A DNA stretch of 64,000 nucleotides from an uncultured Acetatifactor sp. (GCA_947629645.1 CANREV010000014.1:1-64000), one strand, 5' to 3'. Counted from the stretch's first letter, positions 33,066 through 41,672 are shown. The notes: generated by a model not told the origin, from the sequence alone. Numbers and translations: made by a program.

Positions 33066-34448
33066 CTATAATGTTTCGGCCGCTTTCAGCATGATAGCGC
33101 ATTCCACGCGCTTTCTCTCCAGCTCGCAGCCTATATCGTATACATCGTTGATATCGCCGTGGAAATTGTAGGAATTTGCCGCGCAGCCCCCGCTGCAGTA
33201 AAATCTGGCAAAACATTTCTTACACTTTTCCCTGGCGTATACGTTACAGGATTTAAACTTGTCCCTGATGTCCTCCCTGACAACGCCGTCATACACATTG
33301 CCCATCAGAAAGTCTTCGTTGCCCACGAACTGATGGCAGGGATAGAGATCCCCCCAGGGAGTGACCGCCAGATATTCCGTGCCGGACCCGCAGCCGGACA
33401 GCCTTTTTGCCACACAGGGGCCTCCCTCCAGATCGATCATGAAATGGAAGAAATGAAAGCCTCTTCCCTCCCTGTTTCGTTTTAACATCTCCGCCGCCAG
33501 CCTGTCGTACTCTTCTTTCAGTTTCGGCACATCCGCCTCGGAAATAGCGTAGGGCTCCTTGGGCGGCGCCACTACAGGCTCTACGGAGATCTGCTGAAAA
33601 CCTAAGTCCGCCAGATGCAGCACATCCTCCGAAAAATCCAGATTATCGTGGGTGTATGTACCCCTCACATAGTAGCGCGTCTGCCCTCTGCTTTTGGCTG
33701 TCTTTATAAACTTCGGCAGGATCAGGTCGTAACTGCCCGCGCCGTTGCGAAAGGGCCGCATCCTGTCATGGATCTCCTTTCGTCCATCGATGCTTAAAAC
33801 AATATTTGCCATCTCTTTGTTGGCAAATTCCAGAATCTCATCGTTTAAAAGGACGCCGTTTGTGGTCAGCGTAAACCTGAATTTTTTATGATAAGGTTCC
33901 TCCAGGCTTCTTCCGTACTCCACCAGTTCTTTCACAACCGGCCAGTTCATCAGCGGCTCGCCGCCGAAAAAGTCCACCTCCAGATTCACCCGGCCGCCGG
34001 AATGGGCTACCAGAAAATCCAGCGCTTTCTTCCCCACCTCAAGACTCATCAGGGCTCTGTCTCCATGATATTCGCCCTCTCCGGCAAAACAGTACTTACA
34101 CGCCAGATTGCAGTCGTGGGCGATATGGAGGCAAAGAGCCTTTACCACCGTCTGCCTGTTCTTAAAATCAGAAACGTAATTTTCATAAATATCCGGCGCA
34201 AACAACTGTCCCTGCGCCTCCAGCTGCAAAACCTCGTCCACCGCTTCCGTGATCTCCTCCCGGGGATAGGAAAGGTTTGCGAGGTTTAACACCGCGGCTT
34301 TGATCACCGCGCTGTCTTTGATACCTTCGTTCACAAGGGGCTCAATCAGAGGGATCATATCATACACGATATCATCTACCACATGGACGGAACCGCTGTT
34401 CACATCCATAACGATATTATACCCGTTGCTTTTATATTGGTGTATCAC
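33066..34448 (-). CDS. scfB: Radical SAM SCIFF peptide maturase (thioether cross-link-forming)
   Basis: 460 aa, installs Cys-to-residue thioether bonds in the ScfA peptide. From GTG at 34448 it begins MIHQYKSNGYNIVMDVNSGSV. Radical SAM cluster CxxxCxxC is at Cys113, 117 and 120 (DCNLACKYC), with GGEPLMNW following. The C-terminal SPASM/twitch region carries many cysteines (SGCGSGTEYLAV, YPCHQF, CKKCFARFYCSGGC) for two extra Fe-S clusters. GTG is preferred to ATG 34478, since AGAAAGGA lies 11 nt upstream and the ATG has none. The N-terminal ~95 residues fit a RiPP-recognition domain. scfA lies immediately upstream. Confidence 0.95.
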   Translation of the reverse strand: MIHQYKSNGYNIVMDVNSGSVHVVDDIVYDMIPLIEPLVNEGIKDSAVIKAAVLNLANLSYPREEITEAVDEVLQLEAQGQLFAPDIYENYVSDFKNRQTVVKALCLHIAHDCNLACKYCFAGEGEYHGDRALMSLEVGKKALDFLVAHSGGRVNLEVDFFGGEPLMNWPVVKELVEYGRSLEEPYHKKFRFTLTTNGVLLNDEILEFANKEMANIVLSIDGRKEIHDRMRPFRNGAGSYDLILPKFIKTAKSRGQTRYYVRGTYTHDNLDFSEDVLHLADLGFQQISVEPVVAPPKEPYAISEADVPKLKEEYDRLAAEMLKRNREGRGFHFFHFMIDLEGGPCVAKRLSGCGSGTEYLAVTPWGDLYPCHQFVGNEDFLMGNVYDGVVREDIRDKFKSCNVYAREKCKKCFARFYCSGGCAANSYNFHGDINDVYDIGCELERKRVECAIMLKAAETL

Positions 34449-34491
34449 AGATCGTTTTTTCCTTTCTAAAAATGTCATAACACAGAAAAGA

Positions 34492-34513
34492 AGCAGCGAC
34501 CGGAATCGCTGCT
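34492..34513 (-). terminator. Hairpin (partial terminator) between scfA and scfB
   Basis: Perfect 8-bp stem AGCAGCGA / TCGCTGCT with a 6-nt loop, followed on the minus strand by TCTTTTCTG. It is 25 nt after the scfA stop. The T-run is weak, so it could let through part of transcription, giving much more precursor than maturase. Confidence 0.6.
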
Positions 34514-34537
34514 TACTCTAGTCTCTGTAATGCTCGG

Positions 34538-34681
34538 TTATTTAATCTTCTCACAGCTCTGGTTTCCCACGGTACAGGAAGTCTTGCAGGCTGACTGGCA
34601 GGAAGTCTGGCACTCGCCGCATCCGCCCTTCTTCATGGATTCCTTCATGTCCCTGGTAGTCAAAGTTTTGATATGCTTCAT
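34538..34681 (-). CDS. scfA: SCIFF ribosomal peptide precursor (six cysteines in forty-five)
   Basis: 47-aa RiPP precursor. Leader MKHIKTLTTRDMKESMKKGG, then a core with six cysteines at 21, 24, 28, 32, 36 and 43, C-x2-C-x3-C-x3-C-x3-C-x6-C, and Thr/Ser residues between them as thioether acceptors. This matches the SCIFF family that is nearly universal in Clostridia. ATG at 34681 has AGGAGG 10 nt upstream. Maturation by ScfB next door; export and biological role are unknown in the family. The gene has its own sigma-A promoter at 34868-34895, giving a leader of nearly 190 nt that includes copy 2 of the 101-bp element in reverse. Confidence 0.96.
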   Translation of the reverse strand: MKHIKTLTTRDMKESMKKGGCGECQTSCQSACKTSCTVGNQSCEKIK

Positions 34682-34742
34682 GATCGCATAGCCTCCTTAT
34701 TCCTTTTATCATCCAAACGCTTATTCAAAAATGTCTCTATGA

Positions 34743-34843
34743 ACCATATCAACAGCAAAACAAGCGCGAAGGGATCGGGCATTTGCTTCAACCTGATATG
34801 GTAACGGCAAAATCAATAGCAGCGCAGACTGCGACAGATATGC
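34743..34843 (+). repeat. Dispersed 101-bp structured element, copy 2
   Basis: Begins ACCATATCAACAGC and ends CAGATATGC on the plus strand. It aligns gap-free to copy 1 (18912-19012, minus strand) with 21 mismatches. The outer stem is kept in part (ACCATATCA / TGATATGGT); positions 6 and 55 change together from G-C to A-T, a compensatory pair. Other differences break inner pairs. It lies in the scfA leader, in opposite orientation to the gene, unlike copy 1 and deoB. Confidence 0.85.
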
Positions 34844-34867
34844 ATCGCGTATCTGGATTTTGGAGTT

Positions 34868-34895
34868 ATTATACCATATAAATATTATTTGTAAA
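34868..34895 (-). promoter_or_regulatory. scfA: Sigma-A promoter upstream of scfA
   Basis: Minus strand -35 TTTACA (34895-34890), 16-bp spacer, perfect -10 TATAAT (34873-34868). It lies in the gap between the TIGR04086-like gene and scfA. Transcription from it would pass through the copy 2 element before scfA. Confidence 0.65.
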
Positions 34896-34926
34896 ATACT
34901 TTTTTCAAAAGTTTATTTCCCGCGAT

Positions 34927-35304
34927 TCAACTCAGCATCCCGCCGAGCATGCCCCCCGCCGCGCACAGCACAAGCGTTGTGATCAGGGAATCCCCGAGCT
35001 GTCCTGCAGGCTCTCCCACCGCCAGCGATATCACGACCAGCACGAGAAAGTAAGCGCCTCCTATCAGCAATCCCCATAAAAATTTCCTGCTTCTGCATTT
35101 CTTTCCCGCCACAAAACCTCCGAAAAAGGTAGCCGCCACATAGATGACGATAATGACGATGGAGACGATGCTCTCCGTCAGATTCATCTTATAGAGCAAA
35201 AAGGCCAGAATCGCCAGAAGCACCCCTGTCAATATGTAAGAAAACAATAACGTCTTTAGCAGAAAAAGCACCGGTATTTTCTCCTGTTGCGGTATCCGTT
35301 CCAT
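34927..35304 (-). CDS. TIGR04086-like small membrane protein
   Basis: 125 aa with four predicted membrane segments (LLKTLLFSYILTGVLLAILAFLLY, SIVSIVIIVIYVAATFFGGFVAG, FLWGLLIGGAYFLVLVVISLAVG, SLITTLVLCAAGGMLGGML). Family recognised by this four-helix layout and by its place upstream of the SCIFF genes, where TIGR04086 proteins are usually found. Start at ATG 35304 follows GGGAGG by 7 nt; ATG 35319 is the ribosome binding site itself. Function unknown. Confidence 0.8.
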   Translation of the reverse strand: MERIPQQEKIPVLFLLKTLLFSYILTGVLLAILAFLLYKMNLTESIVSIVIIVIYVAATFFGGFVAGKKCRSRKFLWGLLIGGAYFLVLVVISLAVGEPAGQLGDSLITTLVLCAAGGMLGGMLS

Positions 35305-35366
35305 CCGTGATCCTCCCATCCGTTTCTAAACTTTTTATAAATTCATATGCGGATGATTTTACAAAC

Positions 35367-35395
35367 TTGACAAGAACCATCCGTTATTGTATATT
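35367..35395 (+). promoter_or_regulatory. Sigma-A promoter of the CNNM/CorC gene
   Basis: Perfect -35 TTGACA (35367-35372), 17-bp spacer, -10 TATATT (35390-35395). The start codon is 37 nt further on, so the leader is very short. Confidence 0.8.
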
Positions 35396-35431
35396 TACCA
35401 ATAAATCAAGCTTAAAAAGGAGTGGATTTTT

Positions 35432-36733
35432 TTGGACGCCCCAGGGGTCATACAATTTATTTTTCTCATCGTTCTCGTTATCTTATCCGGTTTTTTCTCG
35501 TCTGCAGAAACGGCTCTCACCACCGTGAACCGCGTGCGGATGCGCACTCTTGAGGAAGAAGGCAATAAGCGCGCCGCCCGTGTCAATAAAATACTGGAGA
35601 ACTACAGCAAGATGCTCAGCGCTATCCTGATCGGCAACAACATTGTCAATCTCTCGGCCTCCGCGCTTGCTACCACTCTCGCCATGCAGATCGGGCTTGC
35701 AGTCGGAATCGCTACCGGCGTCTTAACCATCGTTGTCCTGCTTTTAGGCGAGATCGTTCCCAAAACGTGGGCCATGCATTCTTCTGAAAAACTTTCCCTT
35801 GCATACAGCGGCATCATCTATAGTCTGATGCACCTTTTAACGCCCGTGATCTTTCTCGTTGACAAGCTGGCGAACGGCATTTTGCGCCTGATGAAAATCG
35901 ATCCCAGCCAGAAAATCACCACCATGACCGAAGCGGAACTGCGCACTTATGTGGCGGTCAGCCATGAAGACGGCGTGATCGAATCGGAAGAACGGGAAAT
36001 GATTTACAACGTGTTCGATTTTTCCGATGCGCAGGCAAAAGATATCATGATTCCCCGCATCAACATGGTGTCGGTGGATATAAACGACAATTACCGCCAG
36101 GTCATGTCCGTTTTCCGGGAATCCATGTATACCAGGCTTCCCGTCTATCAGGATGACAATGACAATATCATAGGACTGATTAACATCAAAGATTTTATCC
36201 TTTGCGATGACGAAGAAAATTTCCATGTGAAGGATATTCTGCGGGACGCTTACTATACATACGAGTTCAAAAAGGTGGCGGACCTGCTCTATGAACTGCG
36301 TGAAACCACTACCAGCGTTGCTTTTGTGCTGGACGAATACGGCGCCACCGTTGGTATGATCACGCTGGAGGATCTTTTGGAGGAGATCGTCGGGGAAATC
36401 AGGGATGAATACGATGAGGATGAGGAAGAACTGATCCAGAAAAAGGGAGAACGCACCTATCTTGTAGAAGGCAGCATGAAGCTGGACGACATCAATGACG
36501 AACTGGACACAGGATTAATGAGCGAGGATTACGACTCCATCGGCGGCCTGATCATTGAATGTCTTGACCGCCTTCCGGAAGATAACGAAGAAGTCACTCT
36601 GGAAAACGGTATTCGCCTGAAGGTGCAGGGCATCGAACAGAATCGGATCGTAAAGGTACTGATGACGCTGCCTAAGCCCTCCAGGGAGGAATCAGAGCAG
36701 CAGGAAGAGACCGCGCAGGAAGCCTCCTCCTAA
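35432..36733 (+). CDS. Hemolysin-family (CNNM/CorC) transporter with CBS domains
   Basis: 433 aa. DUF21/CNNM membrane domain (about 1-185; four hydrophobic segments, LLGEIVPKTWAMHSSEKLSL is typical), paired CBS domains (about 195-320, DIMIPRINMVSVDIN ... LPVYQDDNDNIIGLINIKDF ... VLDEYGATVGMITLEDLLEEIVGEI), then a CorC_HlyC domain (about 340-420). The group is linked to Mg or Co efflux and ion homeostasis. TTG start at 35432 with AAGGAGTG upstream. Its stop overlaps the phoR stop by 4 nt (convergent). The C-terminal tail is Glu-rich. Confidence 0.9.
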   Translation: MDAPGVIQFIFLIVLVILSGFFSSAETALTTVNRVRMRTLEEEGNKRAARVNKILENYSKMLSAILIGNNIVNLSASALATTLAMQIGLAVGIATGVLTIVVLLLGEIVPKTWAMHSSEKLSLAYSGIIYSLMHLLTPVIFLVDKLANGILRLMKIDPSQKITTMTEAELRTYVAVSHEDGVIESEEREMIYNVFDFSDAQAKDIMIPRINMVSVDINDNYRQVMSVFRESMYTRLPVYQDDNDNIIGLINIKDFILCDDEENFHVKDILRDAYYTYEFKKVADLLYELRETTTSVAFVLDEYGATVGMITLEDLLEEIVGEIRDEYDEDEEELIQKKGERTYLVEGSMKLDDINDELDTGLMSEDYDSIGGLIIECLDRLPEDNEEVTLENGIRLKVQGIEQNRIVKVLMTLPKPSREESEQQEETAQEASS

Positions 36734-38058
36734 TCTGTGAAAGTCACTTTGATCCTGGTCCCCTTTCCCACTTCGCTCTCAAGTTCCATTTCCGCCTTAT
36801 GTCTGGCAATAATGTGCTTGACGATAGCAAGCCCCAGCCCTGTTCCTCCGGTGGATTGGGAGCGGCTTTTGTCCACTCTGTAAAAACGCTCAAAAATGCG
36901 TTCCTGATGTTCTTTGGGTATGCCGATGCCGGTGTCCTCCACCGTCAGGATCGTTTTTTTTGCATCTTCGCTGTCCGGGTACACGGAAACGCTCACACTT
37001 CCCCCCTTGTTATTGTAGCGAATGGCATTGTCGATGAGATTATACAAAAGTTCATCGATCATCCGCCGATTACCGTGAATATAGCTCTCACTGCCATCGG
37101 CCGACAAAGTCACCTCATGTTTTTGTGCGCTGAAATCCAGCATTTCCACACAGGACATGGCCATGTCATACAGATTCAGTTTCTCAAAAGGCGGCTGTGC
37201 TTCTCCCGCGTCCAACTCTGATAACCGGATAATATCATTGATCAGCGCAAGCAGCCGATTGGCGCTGCGGTGAATCCCGCTGGCAAAATGTACCACATCC
37301 TCCTGTGATGCCATCCCCGTCTCGATCAGTTCCGCATACCCTGAAATGGAAGTCAGCGGCGTCTTTAACTCATGGCTCACATTAGCCGTAAACTCCTGCC
37401 GCATTCTGGCATTTTTCACAAGATCCTGATGCTGCTTTCTGATCCTGTCAATGAAAGGCTTCAGCTCCTGATACTCCTCCAGCTCCATCCTGTCGTCCAT
37501 ATTCTCCGCCAGCCGTTCAATGGGGATGATCAGTTTGCCCGCAAGAAAATGGGCCATACCGATGCTTAGCAGGGCCAACGCTGCAAGAATCCACAATATG
37601 CTGGGGAGCACGCTGCTGAAAATACTGAAAATGCTGCCCGCGTCTTTGGCAACACGCAGCACATTGCCGTCAGACAGCTTTATGGCATAATAAAAACTGT
37701 TTCTGGACATTGTCTGAGAGTTTCTCACCGACTCTCCCTCTCCGTTTGCAAGGGCGTCTTGAATCTCCGGCCTGTCAAAATGATTCTCCATACTGTTTCT
37801 GTTTGCCCCATTGTCAAACAGCACCTCTCCGCCGCTGTTGATCAAAGTCACCCGGATCCCCTGAAACCGCTCTTCTCCGCTGTCTTCCTGCAGTCCTTCC
37901 AGATCACCGTACTCCTGAAGCAGAGAAGCGCTGTCTTTCAAGTCTTCCATGACCTGAACGCAGAAAAAATTGTAATAGACAAAGGTGATCAACGTAGTGG
38001 TCAACAGAATGGCCACAATGGATAAGATCACAAAGGATCTGCTGATTTTTCTTTTCAT
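36730..38058 (-). CDS. phoR: Phosphate-regulon sensor histidine kinase
   Basis: 442 aa. TM1 about 10-30, extracellular sensor region 31-148, TM2 about 149-172, a short HAMP-like linker (IPIERLAENMDDR), HisKA with the phospho-acceptor His229 in ANVSHELKTPLTS, and HATPase (NLIDNAIRYNN, VEDTGIGIP, GTGLGLAIVK). It lacks a PAS domain between HAMP and HisKA, so it is shorter than Bacillus PhoR. Role inferred from phoP directly upstream and the pst operon beyond. Its leader is purine-rich with a 13-nt direct repeat. Confidence 0.88.
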   Translation of the reverse strand: MKRKISRSFVILSIVAILLTTTLITFVYYNFFCVQVMEDLKDSASLLQEYGDLEGLQEDSGEERFQGIRVTLINSGGEVLFDNGANRNSMENHFDRPEIQDALANGEGESVRNSQTMSRNSFYYAIKLSDGNVLRVAKDAGSIFSIFSSVLPSILWILAALALLSIGMAHFLAGKLIIPIERLAENMDDRMELEEYQELKPFIDRIRKQHQDLVKNARMRQEFTANVSHELKTPLTSISGYAELIETGMASQEDVVHFASGIHRSANRLLALINDIIRLSELDAGEAQPPFEKLNLYDMAMSCVEMLDFSAQKHEVTLSADGSESYIHGNRRMIDELLYNLIDNAIRYNNKGGSVSVSVYPDSEDAKKTILTVEDTGIGIPKEHQERIFERFYRVDKSRSQSTGGTGLGLAIVKHIIARHKAEMELESEVGKGTRIKVTFTD

Positions 38059-38113
38059 TTCCCCTTTTCTCCCACTCTCGCCGCTATCTTTTCTTTTTTA
38101 CCCATTTCCTTCT

Positions 38114-38146
38114 CTCCTGCTCTCTTCTACCCGCTCCTGCTCTCTT
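38114..38146. repeat. 13-bp direct repeat in the phoP-phoR gap
   Basis: CTCCTGCTCTCTT occurs at 38114-38126 and 38134-38146 (20-bp period), giving AAGAGAGCAGGAG twice in the purine-rich mRNA between phoP and phoR. Both copies contain Shine-Dalgarno-like sequence but are far (56-76 nt) from the phoR ATG. Confidence 0.5.
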
Positions 38147-38190
38147 TATGTCTCTGCCGACCTTATTTTAACTGTCCGGTTCCTTTACTG

Positions 38191-38877
38191 TCACATCTCC
38201 TGCTCCGTCAGCATATAACCCACATTCCGGATCGTTTTTATCATACTTCCGGCATTCCCCAGTTTCTGCCGCAATGTTTTGATATGCATGTCAAGGGTAC
38301 GGGATTCCCCCTCGAAATCTGTGCCCCAGATACGATCCAGTATCACTTCTCTGGTGGTCACGATCCCCGCATTGATCATCAGCAATTTTAACAGTTCGTA
38401 CTCTTTATACGTCAATTCACAGGGTTGATCCTCCACATAAACAGCATGTCTGCCACGGTCCAGCACCACGCTTCCGGATCTCAAAATACGATCCTTCTCC
38501 TGCGCCGGAGCGCTTCTTCTAAGCAGGGCCTTCACGCGGGAGATCAGTTCCATGATACCGAAAGGCTTCGTCATATAGTCATCCGCACCGATATCCAGCC
38601 CTTTCACCTTATCCAGCTCCGTGGTCTTGGCCGTCACCATGATGATGGGAATGGAGACCGTCTCCCTCTGGGAACGGAGCTTTTTCACAATGGCAAGCCC
38701 GTCCTCATCGGGAAGCATGATATCCAGCAGGATCAGATCCGGCGCTTTTTCTTTCAGCGCTTCATAAAACTTTTCCGCCGATGCGAAACCTTCCACCTGA
38801 TATCCCGCGTTCGACAGCGCAAACCGCTCGATCTCCTGAATGCTTATATCATCTTCCACAATATATATCAGCGCCAT
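38191..38877 (-). CDS. phoP: Phosphate-regulon response regulator (OmpR/PhoB family)
   Basis: 228 aa. Receiver domain with acidic pair Glu8-Asp9 and Asp10, phospho-acceptor Asp52 (LILLDIMLPDEDG), Thr and Lys of DDYMTKPFG, then a winged-helix DNA-binding domain (LTYKEYELLKLLMIN ... ESRTLDMHIKTLRQKLG). Start at ATG 38877 has AAGGATG upstream; an in-frame extension to 38994 has no support. A Pho box of 11-bp-spaced half sites lies about 300 bp upstream, suggesting autoregulation. It is followed by phoR. Confidence 0.92.
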   Translation of the reverse strand: MALIYIVEDDISIQEIERFALSNAGYQVEGFASAEKFYEALKEKAPDLILLDIMLPDEDGLAIVKKLRSQRETVSIPIIMVTAKTTELDKVKGLDIGADDYMTKPFGIMELISRVKALLRRSAPAQEKDRILRSGSVVLDRGRHAVYVEDQPCELTYKEYELLKLLMINAGIVTTREVILDRIWGTDFEGESRTLDMHIKTLRQKLGNAGSMIKTIRNVGYMLTEQEM

Positions 38878-39030
38878 AAATCTCATCCTTCCCTTTTTCT
38901 GATGCCTTTCCCCTACTTTAAACCAGCCCGTCCCTTCAACGCAACCTCTTTTTCTTAACAGTTCATTCTCCGCCCAAACTGCTGTTTTTTTCACAATGAC
39001 TCAGGACATCTGGTAACGCTCCCTGTCAGT

Positions 39031-39108
39031 TTAGACCTTTTTCAAAAACTCCGCATTCTCATCCTGTTTCATCTCATCCAGATAAGCATGGGCGTCAAAC
39101 TGGTCCAT
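39031..39108 (-). CDS. 25-aa ORF between phoU and phoP
   Basis: Reads MDQFDAHAYLDEMKQDENAE then FLKKV and a stop. AGAGG stands 7 nt before the ATG, and the ORF lies just downstream of the Pho box and upstream of phoP on the same strand, so it would be first in the phoP-phoR transcript. The peptide is acidic and likely helical, with no membrane segment. Too short for the composition to prove coding. Could be a regulatory leader peptide or a real microprotein. The rest of the 371-bp gap 38878-39248 holds the Pho box and about 150 bp before phoP in which I see nothing. Confidence 0.5.
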   Translation of the reverse strand: MDQFDAHAYLDEMKQDENAEFLKKV

Positions 39109-39168
39109 ACCGTATCCTCTCTTTGACCTCACATAGTTTTTCCTGCGCTTTACAGTTTAAAAGATTCA

Positions 39169-39207
39169 TGTAAAATCCATTATCACGCAATGTAAAATCT
39201 ATGTAAA
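39169..39207 (-). promoter_or_regulatory. Pho box upstream of phoP
   Basis: On the plus strand TGTAAA at 39169, 39191 and 39202, with a weaker TTATCA at 39180: four half sites at exact 11-bp steps. On the coding strand they read TTTACA, the Bacillus-type PhoP half-site pattern. A possible -10 (TAAACT, 39159-39154) follows. Predicts phosphate-starvation autoinduction. Confidence 0.75.
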
Positions 39208-39248
39208 ATCAACAGCGGGCTCTGTGGCGACAGGCAGACTTTTCTGGG

Positions 39249-39914
39249 TCAGTACAGGCTGACGCCATCGATGTCTCCGGTGACCTGGAAGATCGCCCAC
39301 TGTCCGATATTCACCGCATGATCTCCGATCTTTTCCAGATACTTGGCAATCATCAGATCGTCCACCACGATATCCGCATCCAAAGACTGCTGCCGGATAG
39401 CTTCCATCATCTGTTCCTTGATCTGATTAAAAAGGTCGTCCACCGCATCGTCCCGCCCGATGACTCTCTCCGCAGTCTGCGTATCTCCCTCCGTAAAAGC
39501 CTCCACAGCTTCCCGCAGCATACCTCCGGATTCCTCCATCATGGAGAGCAGAAGCTGTCCGCAGATATCCTGTGAAAAAGGCTGCGCCCGCCTCAGACCA
39601 AGTTCCGCCACATCAGAGACATGGCTGCCGATACGGTCAATATCCGTGACTACCTTTAAGACGGCGGATACCAGTCTCATATCTTTCGCCACAGGCTGCT
39701 GTTTTGTCATCAGCGTCAGACAGTTTGCCTCGATTCCCCTGAGCATATCTTTCATCTTTCCATCAACGTGAAGAAGCTCTGTAAGAACGGCGGAGTCATT
39801 CTCCAAAACCGCCGTAAACAGACTGTCGTAACTTAGCTTCACATACTGTCCCATCTTGGCCAGTTTGCTTTTTAATTCTTCCAATTCCTGTTCAAATAAA
39901 ACTCTCGGTGACAT
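39249..39914 (-). CDS. phoU: Phosphate transport system regulator PhoU
   Basis: 221 aa, all-helical with two PhoU repeats. First repeat: ELEELKSKLAKMGQYVKLSYDSLF ... METAL-site-like DMRLVSAVLKVVTDIDRIGSHVSDVAEL; second: ESGGMLREAVEAFTEGDTQ ... DDLMIAKYLEKIGDHAVNIGQW. The EKIGDHA / DRIGSHV motifs mark the metal-binding faces. Acts as a brake linking Pst to PhoR and Pst flux. Last gene of the pst operon; 79-nt gap from pstB. Confidence 0.95.
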   Translation of the reverse strand: MSPRVLFEQELEELKSKLAKMGQYVKLSYDSLFTAVLENDSAVLTELLHVDGKMKDMLRGIEANCLTLMTKQQPVAKDMRLVSAVLKVVTDIDRIGSHVSDVAELGLRRAQPFSQDICGQLLLSMMEESGGMLREAVEAFTEGDTQTAERVIGRDDAVDDLFNQIKEQMMEAIRQQSLDADIVVDDLMIAKYLEKIGDHAVNIGQWAIFQVTGDIDGVSLY

Positions 39915-39993
39915 ATTTACCTCATTTCTACGCCGCTTTTAACATACAGCGCAGCCTTTGCATCGCGGCGCCGACACACGCTTTAAGCTTCTT

Positions 39994-40752
39994 TTATCCG
40001 AATCGTCCTGTAATGTAATCTTCCGTCCTCTTATCTTTCGGCCGCGCAAAGAGGGTCTTTGTAGGTCCGGATTCCACCATCTCTCCCAAGAGGAAAAACG
40101 CCGTGTCATCCGACACTCTGGCTGCCTGCTGCATATTGTGGGTCACAATGACGATTGTATACTTTTTCTTCAGGCTCTCCATCAATTCCTCGATCTTTAA
40201 GGTGGAGATGGGATCCAGCGCCGATGTGGGCTCATCCATCAAGAGCACTTCCGGTTCTACCGCCAGCGCTCTGGCGATACAAAGCCGCTGCTGCTGGCCG
40301 CCGGACAGCCCCAGCGCCGACTTTTTCAGACGGTCTTTCACTTCCTCGAAGATTGCCGCTTTGCAAAGAGCCTCTTCCACGATCCTGTCCAGCTGCGCCT
40401 TTGCCTTGATCCCGTGGATCCTCGGACCGTAGGCGATATTGTCATAAATACTCATAGGGAAGGGATTGGGCTGCTGAAACACCATCCCGACTTTCTTGCG
40501 AAGCAGAGTGGTATCCACTCTTTTGTCATAAATATCTCCCCCGTCCAAAAGGATCTGTCCCTCGATCCGCGCAGACTCCACCAGATCGTTCATACGGTTC
40601 ATACACTTTAAAAAAGTGGATTTCCCACATCCGCTGGGTCCGATAAACGCGGTGATGGTCCGGTCCCTGATCTCCATATTCACATCTTTCAGCGCGTGAT
40701 TTTCTCCGTAATAAAGATTTAAGCGCCTGACTGATATTTTACTCCTGCTCAT
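39994..40752 (-). CDS. pstB: Phosphate ABC transporter ATP-binding protein
   Basis: 252 aa. Walker [13 protein letters not shown]-loop [18 protein letters not shown] (strongly PstB-specific), signature [15 protein letters not shown] and Walker [15 protein letters not shown]-loop [11 protein letters not shown] at 40752 is chosen, with AGAGGT 7 nt upstream; the longer frame to 40812 runs into pstA. Second-last gene of the operon. Confidence 0.97.
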   Translation of the reverse strand: MSRSKISVRRLNLYYGENHALKDVNMEIRDRTITAFIGPSGCGKSTFLKCMNRMNDLVESARIEGQILLDGGDIYDKRVDTTLLRKKVGMVFQQPNPFPMSIYDNIAYGPRIHGIKAKAQLDRIVEEALCKAAIFEEVKDRLKKSALGLSGGQQQRLCIARALAVEPEVLLMDEPTSALDPISTLKIEELMESLKKKYTIVIVTHNMQQAARVSDDTAFFLLGEMVESGPTKTLFARPKDKRTEDYITGRFG

Positions 40753-40783
40753 TTTTATACCTCTTGTCCCTACCGCCTGCGCC

Positions 40784-41671
40784 TTATGTTTTGTGAAGTT
40801 TCCCCGCCGCAAGCTTCATCAGAAAGTTGATAAACAAAACGATGACAATCAATACGCAGGCAATGCCGAATGCCGCCTCATATTTTCCCTTCTGCATCTG
40901 CAGATACAACTCAATGGTCAGAGTACCTCCCGACCCCATTGCCTTCCTGCCCAACCCCTTCAGACTGTTAAGCAGACCGCCTCCCAGACGGGGCAAAAGT
41001 CTGTCGCTTCCGGCGGTGAACAGCAGAGCCGCTGACTCCCCCACGATTCTGCCCACCGAAAGGATAATGCCCGTGAGAATCCCCGGCATTGCGCTGGGGA
41101 GCAAAATGGTCCTGATCATCCGCCATTTGGTGGCGCCCATTCCCAACGCCCCGCTACGGTAACTGTCAGGCACCGTGCGCAGAGCCTCCTGCGTATTGCG
41201 TATCACCAAAGGCAGCACCATCAGAGAAAGTGTCAGCGCCCCTCTGAGCAGGGAGTAGTCTAAATGCAGCGCCTCCCCAAAAAACACCATGCCGAACAAA
41301 CCGTAAATAACGGAAGGAATACCGGACAGCGTCTCTGTGGTAAATTCAATCAGATCCACCAGTTTTCCCGCCTTCGCATATTCATTCAGATAAATGGCGG
41401 CTCCAACGCCGATGGGCGTAGCGATAAGAAGCGTCAGAACAATGATGTAAAGTGTGTTCACAAGATTTCCTGCTATGCCCGTAGTCTGCTTTAAGGAGCT
41501 GGTAACAGAAGTCAAAAAGCTCCAGTTTACCGCAGGGGCGCCCTTAACAAACACATACCCTATGATTCCCAGAAGCAATGCCACAGACACGGACGCAGCG
41601 CCGTAGATTGCCGCTTTTAAAAACAATTCCATGGGATGTAAGCGTTTCTGATACAAAGTTTTTTCCGCCAT
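40784..41671 (-). CDS. pstA: Phosphate ABC transporter permease PstA
   Basis: 295 aa with about six membrane segments. The permease (BPD) region has [21 protein letters not shown] and the cytoplasmic EAL-type loop [39 protein letters not shown]. The large cytoplasmic N-terminus typical of PstC is absent. It starts 1 nt after the pstC stop. Confidence 0.94.
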   Translation of the reverse strand: MAEKTLYQKRLHPMELFLKAAIYGAASVSVALLLGIIGYVFVKGAPAVNWSFLTSVTSSLKQTTGIAGNLVNTLYIIVLTLLIATPIGVGAAIYLNEYAKAGKLVDLIEFTTETLSGIPSVIYGLFGMVFFGEALHLDYSLLRGALTLSLMVLPLVIRNTQEALRTVPDSYRSGALGMGATKWRMIRTILLPSAMPGILTGIILSVGRIVGESAALLFTAGSDRLLPRLGGGLLNSLKGLGRKAMGSGGTLTIELYLQMQKGKYEAAFGIACVLIVIVLFINFLMKLAAGKLHKT

Positions 41672-41672
41672 A

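Noticed and set aside
34894-34917. Possible terminator after the TIGR04086-like gene
   Set aside because: Only a 6-bp AT stem (ACTTTT/AAAAGT) next to the scfA promoter; too weak to call.
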